64,000 nt of DNA from Firmicutes bacterium TM09-10 (GCA_003481005.1 QUKC01000012.1:49901-113900), one strand, 5' to 3'; positions 44,147 to 54,010 are shown, counted from the first letter of the stretch. Program-made: numbers and translations. The notes: a model not told the origin generated them from the sequence alone.

Positions 44147-46750
44147 TCAGGAAATCCTTTTTAACTGACATCCTTTATAAAAGAACGTCAAAATTTCTTC
44201 TGCGCTGACAGATGCCTCCGCCATATGCTTCGCCCCATTCTGGGACATGCCAATTCCGTGCCCGTAACCACCGCCAATCAGAGTATATCCTATCATAAAG
44301 CCGTCCGTTTTAAAAGTACTGACTTGAAAAAAGCTGCTCGGTAAAAGCACTGTTACCGCTGCCACGCTCCCATCCTGCCTGACCGCCTGTGTTTTTCCGT
44401 CACACAGCACATACCGGATACTGTATTCCGACTGTATCCGTACCTGTCCGTTTTCGCTTTCGATCAAAAGCTCCTGCGCCGCGCCGCCGCTGCTGCGTTT
44501 TGTAACACGGATTTCCCGGATTTTCCCTGTGTTTTCAGACAGTTTCGTGCGCTCCTTTACTGCATTCCATTCTCCGGCTTCACCAGGCACGAACACGCAC
44601 TGTCCATCCGCTTGTGCCCGTATCCATACCCTTTCCCAGAATGCCTTTTCATCAACGGTTTCTACCCTATAGCTCCAACGGTACCACGGCTCTTCTTTCT
44701 CATAAAAATCGCCGTCCCTCTGCCCCAAAAACGCTTCCATTACATCCGACTGCTCCAGCAGCTGCGCCTGCTGCAAAATCGGCGCCATCGCAGCAACGCT
44801 CTCCTGCCCGCCAAGCTGTCTCGTCAGCTCCATGTTTCTTTCGTCGATCGCCTGCGCACACAGATACGGATATGCTTCTGCCCGGGTCCCTCTCCAGACC
44901 GACAAATCCGTGCCGTAGCCGCAGGATGTAGAATAATAATAAGTCTGCGCCGGCTCCTCCCCGTAAAATAATACCTGTCCGGACGTCTCCTTGACCGCCT
45001 GTGTCGTCTGCCCCTGCTCTGCAAGATTCTGATACACCTGAAACGCCGTGCTGTCATCCACATGCGCCCCATACTCCGGTAATCCGGCGCGCTGCAGCCT
45101 TTCATATGCATAGGTTCTGGCACAGATCGCCTGGCTCTTTAACGCTTCCAGCGGATAAGACGCCGGCATTTCGCCCGGCACGACCCCATAAAGGTATTCT
45201 TCCAGCGGCAGCTCGTTGATTACAACAATTCCATCCTCCCGACGCACCAGCTCGAGCCTGCCGCGGTAGTTTGCCTGCCCCTGTGCCCGCTCCACGCCGG
45301 ATAACATCAGATGCCCGGTCAGGATTTTCGGTTCGATTGTAATCCGCCCGGTCTGATCAAACAACGGAGAATCCCGCGTAATGACAAGATGCTGATCTTT
45401 TTCAAGCGTGGCAAGCTCGCTCTCGACGTTCAAAATCCTACAATCACAGTCCGCGAAAAGCTCCACGGCCTGATGTATGCTGTTTGCATAGCCAGACGTC
45501 TTAATCAGCACGCGAATGGTTTCCATCTTTTCTTCCCGCACCGCCAGCGCTGCCTCAATCGTTCCGTCCTCCACTACAAAATCCGTAAACCCATAACCGA
45601 TTTTCAATTCTCCGATGTCCATCTGTGAAAGCCGCCCATACAACCGATAACACTGCAGATCCTCCGAAAAAGGAATCGTCCCGTGACCTTCGATTTCTGC
45701 GCCGTTTTGCGACACGCCGAGCAGCCGTCCGGAAATCTTGTCTGGCTTTTGGCACACAATGACAGGCTTTCCTGTTTCAAACGTCAGATCACAGACTGCT
45801 TCGGAAAGTTGTGCTGTATCTGAAACCACCGTCGTACCGGAAAATTCACAGTTTTTCCAGAACCCGTGTATGCTCTGTCCGGTCGTCTCGATCATCCAGA
45901 CATTTTTTAATATGACCGGTTCCGTTAATCTATTTCGAACTGCATACAGGCAATCCTCCCTTACGATCGCCTGCACCGGGCAAAACCGCATGGATTCTGT
46001 CAAAAACGTTGCCGACGCAGCCATCCGGACACCGTTCTGCGTCAGGATGCGCAGCTCTGTTTTCTGGCTCTGCGCATCCTTTTTGCCACCGGAAGCAGTC
46101 CCCATTTCGCGCATCCGAGCAGCTTGCACGCTTTCTTGTGCATCTCCCGGTCCATTTTCATCCCCCTTCAAAATACCCAGCACTACGACCGTCTCCTCCT
46201 GAATCTTTCCGGCAGCATCATACTTTCTTCTCGCCCGGTCGAACCAGTCATACCAGTCCGCTTTCTCCACCCGCTCTGTCCCCGTATACGCACCGCCTAA
46301 AAATAACTCCCGGCTGCCCGGCAGGCAGGAAAAATACTGTTTTGCCTGGGTCCACGTCAAATAGCCGTCGTCAGATTCCGCCTGAAATTTTTTCATCAAA
46401 TCCAGCACCTGGTCTGGGGTTGACCGACTGCCAGCAGCATGCGCAGATACCACAGCCGCCTGTGTATTATCCCCGTCAAACTCCTGCGCAGCATCGGTTG
46501 TCTCTGCGAGCGCCTGTGTCGGCTGCTCCTGCCTACAGTCTGCAAGGAGCCAGACCATATGGCCTGCGTCCTCGATCCCGATATAGCTGTCCTGTTTTTT
46601 TTCACCCGTCAGCAAAAACTGATCTGCCGTCTTTTTGCACAGCCCAAACAAAAAAACGGCACCGATCAGAACCGCTGCCAGTTTCCCAAAAAGACGCCTG
46701 CGCGCCTGCTGTCTCTTCCTGCGTTCCCGAAACGACTCCCGTCTTTCCAT
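44147..46750 (-). CDS. Large membrane-anchored SpoIID/LytB-domain protein
   Basis: The 867-residue protein has a basic cytoplasmic tail, one transmembrane helix (about residues 23-40) and a long extracytoplasmic region of about 440 residues that I do not recognise. A SpoIID domain follows (about 490-860): INELPLEEYLYGVVPGEMPASY with the catalytic Glu of the lytic transglycosylase, LKSQAICARTYAYERL, YYSTSCGYGTDLSVW, and GHGIGMSQNGAKHMAEASVS at the end. SpoIID acts on peptidoglycan strands stripped of stem peptides; the size and N-terminal extension distinguish this from the ~340-residue sporulation SpoIID. It lies just downstream of the 6S RNA terminator. Confidence 0.85.
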   Translation of the reverse strand: MERRESFRERRKRQQARRRLFGKLAAVLIGAVFLFGLCKKTADQFLLTGEKKQDSYIGIEDAGHMVWLLADCRQEQPTQALAETTDAAQEFDGDNTQAAVVSAHAAGSRSTPDQVLDLMKKFQAESDDGYLTWTQAKQYFSCLPGSRELFLGGAYTGTERVEKADWYDWFDRARRKYDAAGKIQEETVVVLGILKGDENGPGDAQESVQAARMREMGTASGGKKDAQSQKTELRILTQNGVRMAASATFLTESMRFCPVQAIVREDCLYAVRNRLTEPVILKNVWMIETTGQSIHGFWKNCEFSGTTVVSDTAQLSEAVCDLTFETGKPVIVCQKPDKISGRLLGVSQNGAEIEGHGTIPFSEDLQCYRLYGRLSQMDIGELKIGYGFTDFVVEDGTIEAALAVREEKMETIRVLIKTSGYANSIHQAVELFADCDCRILNVESELATLEKDQHLVITRDSPLFDQTGRITIEPKILTGHLMLSGVERAQGQANYRGRLELVRREDGIVVINELPLEEYLYGVVPGEMPASYPLEALKSQAICARTYAYERLQRAGLPEYGAHVDDSTAFQVYQNLAEQGQTTQAVKETSGQVLFYGEEPAQTYYYSTSCGYGTDLSVWRGTRAEAYPYLCAQAIDERNMELTRQLGGQESVAAMAPILQQAQLLEQSDVMEAFLGQRDGDFYEKEEPWYRWSYRVETVDEKAFWERVWIRAQADGQCVFVPGEAGEWNAVKERTKLSENTGKIREIRVTKRSSGGAAQELLIESENGQVRIQSEYSIRYVLCDGKTQAVRQDGSVAAVTVLLPSSFFQVSTFKTDGFMIGYTLIGGGYGHGIGMSQNGAKHMAEASVSAEEILTFFYKGCQLKRIS

Positions 46751-46780
46751 TTGATTTTATCGCTCCCATGCAGTTTTCTT

Positions 46781-46828
46781 ACAAAAGATAAAGAGACAAC
46801 CCTTCCGGATCGTCTCTTTATCTTTTGT
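46781..46828 (-). terminator. Terminator of the 6S RNA
   Basis: A 17-bp perfect stem ACAAAAGATAAAGAGAC/GTCTCTTTATCTTTTGT (46781-46797 with 46812-46828) around a 14-base loop; the T-rich run is the distal part of the stem on the minus strand. Confidence 0.8.
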
Positions 46829-47007
46829 ATCCCCCAAAATGCCGCCTCCCATCTTCTGACTCCTAGCCAAGGCCAGGTGGGTAACCGCAACCGGCGCTTC
46901 TGCCTTCCCCTGCGCAATGAGGGCCTGACATCTACCCGGCAATATAGGAATCCCGTTTAAAGTAAATGTAGGTTCAAAACAACAGGAGTTCTCGTACATT
47001 TCAGGTT
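46782..47007 (-). ncRNA. ssrS: 6S RNA (RNA polymerase-binding regulatory RNA)
   Basis: The ~225-nt minus-strand transcription unit has its own consensus promoter and a strong terminator. It contains blocks I associate with clostridial 6S RNA: GTTTTGAACCTACATTT, CGGGTAGATGTCAGGCCC, GGTTGCGGTTACCCACCTGG, and GGGAGGCGGCATTTTGG. 6S RNA mimics an open promoter and binds sigma-A holoenzyme in slow growth. Short translated frames here lack ribosome sites. Identification is by remembered motifs; a covariance-model search would settle it. Confidence 0.75.
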
Positions 47008-47013
47008 GTTTTC

Positions 47014-47042
47014 ATTATATCCAATTCATCCCGAAAATACAA
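47014..47042 (-). promoter_or_regulatory. Consensus promoter of the 6S RNA
   Basis: On the minus strand TTGTAT (47037-47042), 17 bases, TATAAT (47014-47019). It begins 12 bases beyond the end of the fcl gene. Confidence 0.85.
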
Positions 47043-47053
47043 CAGGAATTTTT

Positions 47054-47998
47054 TTACCGCTCTGCACGCATCGGATTGTTTAAGAAATCTTCATATGCAA
47101 GACGGATTCCATCTTCCAGCTCGGTTTGGTAAGTCCAGCCCAGATTCTTCAATTTGGAAACATCCAGAAGTTTTCTGGGTGTGCCGTCGGGCTTTGTGGA
47201 ATCCCACTTGATCTCACCGGTGTAGCCGATCACCTTCGCGGTCAGCTCCGTCAGCTCCTTGATGGTCAGCTCTTTTCCGGTTCCGACATTAACGGTTTCA
47301 TTGCCGGAATAATTGTTCATCAGAAATACGCAGGCATCCGCAAGATCATCCACATATAAGAACTCGCGCAGCGGCGTGCCGGTTCCCCAGCAGGTTACCT
47401 CTGTCGCGCCGGAAACCTTCGCCTCATGGAAACGGCGGATCAGCGCCGGAAGCACATGGCTGTGGGTCGGATGATAGTTATCGTTCGGTCCGTAAAGATT
47501 GGTCGGCATTGCAGAAATATAATCTGTTCCGTACTGGCGGTTTAAGAACTCGCAGTATTTCAGACCGGAAATTTTTGCAAGCGCATAGGCTTCGTTCGTC
47601 TTTTCCAGCTCGGAAGTGAGCAGGCAGCTCTCCGGCATCGGTTGCGGAGCCATTCTCGGATAAATGCAGGAAGAGCCTAAAAACAGCAGCTTCTTGCACT
47701 GATTCTGCCATGCGGAATGTATGACATTCATTTCCAGCGTCATGTTGTCATACATAAAATCCGCCAGCGCTTCCTGGTTTGCGACGATGCCCCCGACCTT
47801 TGCTGCTGCCAGAAAAACATAATCCGGCTTCTCTGCTGCAAAAAAATCTTCCACATCCTGCTGTCTGCAAAGATTCAGTTCCTTATGAGTTCTTGTTACA
47901 ATATTGTGATATCCGGCTTTTTCCAGCGCGCGCACGATTGCGGAGCCAACCATGCCGCGATGTCCTGCCACATAAATTTTGGCGTCTTTTTCCATCAT
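47054..47998 (-). CDS. fcl: GDP-L-fucose synthase
   Basis: The 314-residue SDR enzyme (WcaG/Fcl) performs the epimerase-reductase step from GDP-4-keto-6-deoxymannose to GDP-L-fucose with NADPH. Motifs: [18 protein letters not shown] (cofactor), [16 protein letters not shown] catalytic Ser, [16 protein letters not shown] with Tyr-x-x-x-Lys, and [11 protein letters not shown]. The start at 47998 follows AAGGA; an adjacent second ATG is possible. It is downstream of gmd and completes the pathway. Confidence 0.95.
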   Translation of the reverse strand: MMEKDAKIYVAGHRGMVGSAIVRALEKAGYHNIVTRTHKELNLCRQQDVEDFFAAEKPDYVFLAAAKVGGIVANQEALADFMYDNMTLEMNVIHSAWQNQCKKLLFLGSSCIYPRMAPQPMPESCLLTSELEKTNEAYALAKISGLKYCEFLNRQYGTDYISAMPTNLYGPNDNYHPTHSHVLPALIRRFHEAKVSGATEVTCWGTGTPLREFLYVDDLADACVFLMNNYSGNETVNVGTGKELTIKELTELTAKVIGYTGEIKWDSTKPDGTPRKLLDVSKLKNLGWTYQTELEDGIRLAYEDFLNNPMRAER

Positions 47999-48091
47999 GA
48001 TGTTATCCTTCTTTCCTTATGTAACTGCCGTACATAACATATGCCATGCATGCACGCCTTTTTTGCACCTATGCGTGCTTTTTTCCGAGGC

Positions 48092-49150
48092 TTACGCCTG
48101 CGTGCCTGCTTCTTTCACTGCTTTTTCACGTTTTGCCAGCATTCTGTCGTGCTCTGCCATAATGCGGACAAGCTCTGCATAGCTGGTCTTCTGCGGGTTC
48201 CAGCCAAGAACAGTCTTCGCCTTTGTCGGGTCGCCCCAGAGATTGTCTACATCGGTCGGACGGAACCATGCAGGGTTGACGCAGACAAGCATCTTGCCGG
48301 TCGCCTTGTCATATCCCTTTTCGTTCAGGCCTTCTCCTTCCCAGCGCAGTTCAATACCGTTTGCTGCAAACGCTTTTTCGGTAAAGTCCCGGACGGTGTG
48401 CTGCTCACCGGTTGCAATAACAAAATCTTCGGGTGTATCGTGCTGTAAGATCATCCACATGCACTCTACATAATCTTTTGCATAGCCCCAGTCACGCTTG
48501 GAATCCAGATTGCCCAGCTCCAAATGATCCTGCAGACCCTCTGCGATTCTGCCCGCTGCCAGCGTAATCTTACGGGTTACGAAATTTTCGCCGCGGCGCT
48601 CAGACTCATGGTTAAACAGGATACCGTTTACTGCAAACATGTCATAAGCTTCTCTATATTCCTTGGTGATCCAGAAGCCGTACTGCTTTGCAACTGCATA
48701 GGGGCTGTAAGGGTGGAATGGTGTTGTCTCTCTCTGGGGAACCTCTTCTACCTTGCCGTACAGCTCGGAAGTGGAAGCCTGATAAATCTTGGTCTTTTTG
48801 GTCAGACCGAGAATGCGGACTGCCTCCAGAATCCGCAGCACGCCGATCGCGTCCACGTCGCCGGAATACTCCGGTACGTCAAAAGAAACCTGTACATGGG
48901 ACTGTGCAGCCAGGTTGTAGATTTCATCCGGCTGTACAATGCTGATGATACGGATCAGGGAAGAGGAATCGGAAAGATCCCCGTCATGTAAGGTAATCGC
49001 ATTCTTTGCGATCAAATGGTCAATTCTTGCTGTATTCGAAATGGAAGCGCGTCTGGTAATGCCGTGCACCTCATAGCCTTTTTCCAACAGAAACTCTGCC
49101 AGATAAGAGCCGTCCTGTCCGGTAATGCCTGTAATCAATGCTTTTTTCAT
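48092..49150 (-). CDS. gmd: GDP-mannose 4,6-dehydratase
   Basis: The 352-residue SDR enzyme has [29 protein letters not shown] (cofactor site, first ~30 residues), [16 protein letters not shown] with the catalytic Ser-Glu, [20 protein letters not shown] with Tyr-x-x-x-Lys, and [16 protein letters not shown]. It dehydrates GDP-mannose to the 4-keto-6-deoxy sugar used by Fcl. AAAGGA precedes the ATG. The 93-bp gap to fcl contains no recognised signal. GDP-fucose would go to surface glycans or capsule. Confidence 0.96.
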   Translation of the reverse strand: MKKALITGITGQDGSYLAEFLLEKGYEVHGITRRASISNTARIDHLIAKNAITLHDGDLSDSSSLIRIISIVQPDEIYNLAAQSHVQVSFDVPEYSGDVDAIGVLRILEAVRILGLTKKTKIYQASTSELYGKVEEVPQRETTPFHPYSPYAVAKQYGFWITKEYREAYDMFAVNGILFNHESERRGENFVTRKITLAAGRIAEGLQDHLELGNLDSKRDWGYAKDYVECMWMILQHDTPEDFVIATGEQHTVRDFTEKAFAANGIELRWEGEGLNEKGYDKATGKMLVCVNPAWFRPTDVDNLWGDPTKAKTVLGWNPQKTSYAELVRIMAEHDRMLAKREKAVKEAGTQA

Positions 49151-49334
49151 AAAAATTTCATCCTTTCCTGATTTTATCGCTCTGATGTCATATCTTTCTC
49201 ATAATAGTTGATATTCTACCTGATCTTTTTCGATTTTAGAAGAGCATATCTTGCACAGAACTAGCATTATATTGACTTTTTTGATATACTAAAAGCTGCT
49301 ACTCTGATTAAAAAATCTACAGGAGAATTTTTTT

Positions 49335-50195
49335 ATGGATACCGCTCTTTTTGAAGGAACTCTCGTGGAATCCGAACGGATTTTGTATACACCGTCCACC
49401 TTTGCCCGGACAAACCTCATCCATCTGCAGGAATGCGGCCGCTTAAAAGCGCTGTCCCCCCACACCAGCCACCGGGAAAATCTCGCCTCCTACCTGTGTT
49501 TTATTGTCCTGGAAGGCTCCGGTACCCTCGAATACGACCAGAAGCACTACACACTCTCTGCCGGGGACTGTGTGTTTCTGGACTGTAATAAGAGCTACCT
49601 CCACCGCTGCTCCAATCAGCTTTGGACACTTGAATGGGCGCACTTTTATGGTCCGAACATGCCCGGAATCTATGAAAAATATACCGAGCGCGGCGGTCTT
49701 GCCTGCTTTCGCCCCCAAAGCCTTGCCCCGTATCAGAAAATTCTTGACAGCCTCTGTGAAACGGCGGCTTCCTCCGATTATGTCCGCGATATGAAGATTT
49801 TTGAGCAGCTCACTGCCCTGCTTTCTTTGCTGATGCAGGACAGCTGGCATCCCGGGAGCACCGCCAAACCGACCTCCCGCAAATATAACCTGCAGCAAAT
49901 CAAAGATTACCTGGATTTCCATTATCCTGAAACAATCCGGCTCGACGACCTTGCGGAAACTTTTTATATCAACAAATTTTACCTGACCCGGATTTTCCGG
50001 GAACAGTTCGGCGTCTCCATCAACGCTTACCTTCTGTCCCTGCGCATTACTCACGCCAAACAGCTGCTGCGCTTTACAGATTTTACGATCGAAAAAATCG
50101 GCATCCAGTGCGGCATGAAGGATGCCAACTATTTTTCCCGCATGTTTAAAAAGGTCGAAGGGATTTCGCCCGGAGAATACCGCAGGCAATGGTAA
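49335..50195 (+). CDS. AraC family transcriptional regulator
   Basis: The 286-residue protein has an N-terminal cupin-like sensor domain (about 25-150, including LEGSGTLEYDQKHYTLSAGDCVFLD) and a C-terminal AraC double helix-turn-helix (about 190-286: LDDLAETFYINKFYLTRIFRE and IEKIGIQCGMKDANYFSRMFKK). It is divergent from gmd across a 184-bp AT-rich gap and could regulate sugar-related genes; no direct evidence. AGGAG precedes the ATG. Confidence 0.92.
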   Translation: MDTALFEGTLVESERILYTPSTFARTNLIHLQECGRLKALSPHTSHRENLASYLCFIVLEGSGTLEYDQKHYTLSAGDCVFLDCNKSYLHRCSNQLWTLEWAHFYGPNMPGIYEKYTERGGLACFRPQSLAPYQKILDSLCETAASSDYVRDMKIFEQLTALLSLLMQDSWHPGSTAKPTSRKYNLQQIKDYLDFHYPETIRLDDLAETFYINKFYLTRIFREQFGVSINAYLLSLRITHAKQLLRFTDFTIEKIGIQCGMKDANYFSRMFKKVEGISPGEYRRQW

Positions 50196-50198
50196 AAC

Positions 50199-50266
50199 AG
50201 AATGTGCCTTGGCACATTCTCGCGGAGCGTTTTATCGTATAGGAACAAAGTTTCCTATACGATAAA
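50199..50266. repeat. Composite palindromic repeat, copy 2
   Basis: AGAATGTGCC-TT-GGCACATTCT (50199-50220), CGCGGAGCGT (50221-50230), and a hairpin TTTATCGTATAGGAA/TTCCTATACGATAAA (50231-50245 with 50252-50266). The same three modules in the same order are at 1173-1298, where extra sequence separates the first two. It starts only four bases after the araC stop codon and abuts the pepP terminator. Confidence 0.85.
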
Positions 50267-50303
50267 AAACAGGCAGGACCTCTTTTTCAAAATGTCCTGC
50301 CTG
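50264..50303 (-). terminator. Terminator of the aminopeptidase P gene
   Basis: On the minus strand CAGGCAGGAC, a 14-base loop, GTCCTGCCTG (50270-50303), then TTTTTT. The T tract runs directly into the composite repeat. Confidence 0.88.
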
Positions 50304-50332
50304 CTGTTCCTTCTGAGTGTTTCCTGCCCGCC

Positions 50333-52132
50333 TTAAATCGCCCGTGTCGCTTCTTTGAGCCATGCCGCCTCTTCTTCGTTCAAGTAAGGCGTCATCTTTT
50401 CGCGCACCTGTGCGTGATAACGGTTTAACCGCTCGATATCTTTTCTCTCCATCACAGAAACATCGATGGCATCCAGATCGATCGGTGCCCAGGTCAGCGT
50501 ATCGAAATACATGAACTGTCCATCTCCGTTTTTCACGCCGTTTCTGGCAACCATCACATTTTCAATCCGGATGCCGTGGCTTCCTTCGATATAAACACCA
50601 GGCTCGTTTGTCACATCCATCCCTGCTTCGATCGGCACTTCCTTCTGATTGCCGGTGAAACGCCAGCGGATGCCCTGGGGTCCCTCATGGACATTCAAAA
50701 TATAGCCGACGCCGTGACCGGTTCCGCATTTATAGTCGATGTTCTGATCCCACATGGGCTGACGTGCCAGAATATCCAGGTTTCTGCCGGTGCAGCCGTA
50801 CAAAAATTTCGCGTCTGTCAGCTGCAGCATGCCCTTTGCGACCGCTGTGTAATGCTCCTTGATCGTCTGGGAAACCGGCCCCAACACGATCGTTCTCGTC
50901 ACATCCGTCGTACCGCCAAGATACTGACCGCCGGAATCCACCAAAAGCATACCTTCCGGCGCAAGCGCTGCGCAGTTGTCCTCGGTCGCCTCATAATGCA
51001 TCATCGCTGCATTTGTCCCATAAGCGCTGATCGTTGGAAAGGAAAGATCCAGATAACCGTCGATCTCACTGCGCAGATGATCCAGATACATCGCAGCGGA
51101 ATACTCCGTCATCGGAATTTTACCAACATTTTTCTTGACCCAGTAAATAAACTTGCAGACCGCCACGCTGTCTTTTAAATAGACCTCTTGCATATTTGCC
51201 AGCTCGGTTTCATTTTTGACCGCCTTTAACAGCTCTGTCGGATTCGCTGCATCGACCACTTCTGCACGGTTTTCCAAAATCTTATAAAAAGCGTAGCTGA
51301 CGTTGCCTTCATCGCACATCACGCTGCCTGTGATCGCACAGGACTCCATCCACTCTGCAGCCTCTTCATACGGATGCAGGGTAATGTGATACTTCGCCGC
51401 ATGCGCTTTTAACACATCCGTCACTTCCCCATCCTGGAGAAAGAAATGGCACTCATCCTGTGTCAGATACGCATAGGACAATGCAACCGGATTGCATTCC
51501 ACATCCGCGCCGCGGATATTCAACAGCCACATCAGATCGTCCAGCTTGCTCAAAAACAGACCGGACGCGCCGTGAGCTGCCATATCTTTACGAACTGCAG
51601 CCAGCTTTTCGGAAACATTCTGTCCAAACAGCGCCTCGTCCGGAACCAGAACCGGATGGCACGGAAGTGCCGGCCTGTCCGTCCAGACTTCATCTGCGAG
51701 ATCTTTGCCATACACGATTTTAATCTGCTTGTCCGCCAGGTCTTTTTCCAGCTTCAAACCAAATCTCGTATCGACGACACGACCATCAAAGCCAAGTGTT
51801 TGACCGTTTTCCAGCTTCTGCTGTAAAAATTCTTCCTTCGTCGGAACGTTGTCCTCCAGCATCCGGTATAAAGTAACTCCGGTTCCTGTAAGCTCCCGCT
51901 CCGCCTGGATAAAATATCTGCCATCCGTCCACAGACCAGCTTCGTCCATTCCGACGATCAGCGTTCCGTTTGATCCGGAAAAGTTGCATAAATATTCTCT
52001 TACCTTAAAATAAGCGTCCACATATTCCGAATTGTGAAAATCCGCTGTGGGAACCATGTACCAGTCTACGCCGTTTTCCTTCATGACCGCCCGCAGCGCT
52101 GCCAGACGATCCTGTATCTTCTGATTGACCAT
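50333..52132 (-). CDS. Xaa-Pro aminopeptidase (M24B, aminopeptidase P family)
   Basis: The 599-residue cytoplasmic enzyme removes N-terminal residues preceding proline. It has two N-terminal creatinase-like domains (about 1-300; VDWYMVPTADFHNSEYVD, then DGRYFIQAERELTGT) and the C-terminal pita-bread domain with metal ligands LLVDSGGQYLGGTTDVTRT (two Asp), GTGHGVGYILNVHEGP (His), a later TNEPGVYIEG Glu and IRIENVM Glu. It resembles eukaryotic-type three-domain APP. The start at 52132 has GGAGG eight bases upstream. Confidence 0.93.
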   Translation of the reverse strand: MVNQKIQDRLAALRAVMKENGVDWYMVPTADFHNSEYVDAYFKVREYLCNFSGSNGTLIVGMDEAGLWTDGRYFIQAERELTGTGVTLYRMLEDNVPTKEEFLQQKLENGQTLGFDGRVVDTRFGLKLEKDLADKQIKIVYGKDLADEVWTDRPALPCHPVLVPDEALFGQNVSEKLAAVRKDMAAHGASGLFLSKLDDLMWLLNIRGADVECNPVALSYAYLTQDECHFFLQDGEVTDVLKAHAAKYHITLHPYEEAAEWMESCAITGSVMCDEGNVSYAFYKILENRAEVVDAANPTELLKAVKNETELANMQEVYLKDSVAVCKFIYWVKKNVGKIPMTEYSAAMYLDHLRSEIDGYLDLSFPTISAYGTNAAMMHYEATEDNCAALAPEGMLLVDSGGQYLGGTTDVTRTIVLGPVSQTIKEHYTAVAKGMLQLTDAKFLYGCTGRNLDILARQPMWDQNIDYKCGTGHGVGYILNVHEGPQGIRWRFTGNQKEVPIEAGMDVTNEPGVYIEGSHGIRIENVMVARNGVKNGDGQFMYFDTLTWAPIDLDAIDVSVMERKDIERLNRYHAQVREKMTPYLNEEEAAWLKEATRAI

Positions 52133-52250
52133 TTGTATTTCCTCCATGTGCCGGAGATTTTGGCACTACCAAAAATCTATCACAACTGCACATACCGCGC
52201 AAGAACTTGTCATAAGATTTTTTAAGGCACTTTTCATTGATTTTAAACTC

Positions 52251-52351
52251 GATTACAGTTCACCCGCGCCATTCGCAAAACGCGACCTCGACGCTCTCCG
52301 CTGCTTCGCAGCTCATTTTTGCTTACAAAAATGTACGAGTGAACTGTACTC
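52251..52351. repeat. Miniature inverted-repeat element upstream of citrate synthase
   Basis: Arms GATTACAGTTCACCCG (52251-52266) and CGAGTGAACTGTACTC (52336-52351) are inverted repeats with two mismatches, enclosing about 69 bp with an inner CTGC-TTC-GCAG hairpin. The form is that of a small non-autonomous repeat (MITE- or REP-like). The rest of the 470-bp gap holds the citrate synthase promoter and no gene. Confidence 0.55.
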
Positions 52352-52388
52352 AAAATTGTAAACTTATTCTAAACTTTTTGTTTTTTTC

Positions 52389-52418
52389 TTGTTTCTGTTC
52401 CTGTACTCGTGCTATAAT
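52389..52418 (+). promoter_or_regulatory. Promoter of citrate synthase
   Basis: TTGTTT (52389-52394), 18 bases, TATAAT (52413-52418) preceded by TGC, an extended -10. The leader to the ATG at 52603 is about 180 nt long with no recognised riboswitch. Confidence 0.7.
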
Positions 52419-52602
52419 TTACCATAAAATCAGCAAATTCCGGTACAAAAGCCCAATGGTATTCGACGAATTTCAGCTGTCATGTCTATTTTCAGACATA
52501 TCCTCATTTCTATGTATGTTCCGGCTGTCCTTTGCACAGCAAGCATCCTTTTTCTTTTGCATCGGTACAGCCATATATTATTTTCAGAAAGGCGGTATTT
52601 CC

Positions 52603-53979
52603 ATGGAACTTCAGGTTACGAATAATTTTTCCGATATTACATCCGAAATCCTTGCGCTTGCAAAAATGAGTGAGCAGGCAGGCTCCATTGCGCCTGAGCT
52701 CTACACACAGTACGACGTCAAACGCGGTCTGCGGGATTTAAACGGCAAAGGCGTCCTCGCAGGGCTCACCAATATTTCTGACGTGCGCGCCACCAAAATC
52801 GTAAACGGCGAAGCTGTTCCCGCACATGGGCAGCTGTTTTACCGCGGCTACAACGTGGAAGATCTCGTGCGCGGCTTTAGCAAAGACAACCGTTTCGGCT
52901 TCGATGAGGTAACTTATCTGCTGCTGTTTAACAAGCTTCCTAACAAGGAGGAGCTGGAATCCTTTTCCCGACTGCTCAATTCCTATCGAAGCCTGCCCAC
53001 CAGCTTTGTCCGCGATATTATCATGAAGGCCCCCAGTAAGGATATGATGAATACCCTCGCCCGCAGCGTTCTGACCCTGTATTCCTACGACGACCGTGCA
53101 GACGATGTTTCCCTGCCAAACGTCCTGCGTCAGTGCCTGCAGCTCATCAGCCTCTGTCCGATGCTGTCCATCTACGGCTACCAGGCCTACAGCCACTATC
53201 ATGACGGCAACAGCCTGTATATCCACCAGCCTTCCCAGACGCTCTCCATGGCGGAAAATATTTTACATATCCTGCGCCCTGACAGCAGTTACACCCCTTT
53301 GGAAGCAAAAATCCTCGATATCGCGCTGATCCTGCATATGGAGCATGGCGGTGGTAATAACTCATCCTTTACCACGAGGGTTGTCACCTCCTCCCTGTCC
53401 GATACCTATTCTGTTATCGCAGCGGCAATTGGCTCCTTAAAGGGCCCCCGCCACGGCGGCGCAAATATCAAGGTTGTCAGGATGTTCGAGGAAATGAAAG
53501 AAGAAGTACACGACTGGAAAGACGATGAAGAAATCAGCCGTTACCTCGCACGCCTGCTCAACAAGGACGCATTCGACCATGCCGGTCTGATCTACGGCGT
53601 CGGCCATGCGGTTTACTCCAAATCTGACCCGCGTGCTGTCATCTTCAAGGGCTTCGTAGAACGCCTTTCCGAAGAAAAAGGACTGCATGATGAATTCGAG
53701 CTTTATAACAGTGTAGAGCGTCTCGCCCCTGCAGTCATCGCCAAAGAACGTCAGATGTACAAGGGCGTCAGCGTCAACGTCGACTTCTATTCCGGCTTTG
53801 TATACAAGATGCTTGGACTGCCGATGGAGCTCTACACCCCGATCTTCGCCATCGCGCGTATGGTCGGCTGGAGCGCGCACCGCATGGAAGAGCTTGCCAC
53901 CAACAGCAAGATCATCCGCCCTGCGTATAAGACGCTCTGCACCGATCAGCCTTATGTGGAGCTGTCGGAAAGAAAATAA
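52603..53979 (+). CDS. gltA: Citrate synthase (citrate/2-methylcitrate synthase family)
   Basis: The 458-residue enzyme condenses oxaloacetate and acetyl-CoA. Catalytic residues are in LILHMEHGGGNNSSFTTRV (His), GSLKGPRHGGANIKVV (His) and FYSGFVYKMLGLP (Asp). An N-terminal extension of about 60 residues is typical of the clostridial form. The start at 52603 has AAAGGCGG upstream; a longer frame from 52237 runs through the promoter and was rejected. In an anaerobe it probably feeds glutamate synthesis by a partial TCA path. Confidence 0.93.
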   Translation: MELQVTNNFSDITSEILALAKMSEQAGSIAPELYTQYDVKRGLRDLNGKGVLAGLTNISDVRATKIVNGEAVPAHGQLFYRGYNVEDLVRGFSKDNRFGFDEVTYLLLFNKLPNKEELESFSRLLNSYRSLPTSFVRDIIMKAPSKDMMNTLARSVLTLYSYDDRADDVSLPNVLRQCLQLISLCPMLSIYGYQAYSHYHDGNSLYIHQPSQTLSMAENILHILRPDSSYTPLEAKILDIALILHMEHGGGNNSSFTTRVVTSSLSDTYSVIAAAIGSLKGPRHGGANIKVVRMFEEMKEEVHDWKDDEEISRYLARLLNKDAFDHAGLIYGVGHAVYSKSDPRAVIFKGFVERLSEEKGLHDEFELYNSVERLAPAVIAKERQMYKGVSVNVDFYSGFVYKMLGLPMELYTPIFAIARMVGWSAHRMEELATNSKIIRPAYKTLCTDQPYVELSERK

Positions 53980-54010
53980 CTGCGCGCACGTTTTTGCAAT
54001 TGTGTAATCA

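Noticed and set aside
46757..46999. An 80-codon minus-strand frame inside the 6S RNA region
   Set aside because: No ribosome site, and the region has a promoter, conserved RNA-like blocks and a terminator.
52237..52602. N-terminal extension of citrate synthase by about 120 codons
   Set aside because: It would cross the promoter and the miniature inverted repeat; the ATG at 52603 has a ribosome site and matches the family start.
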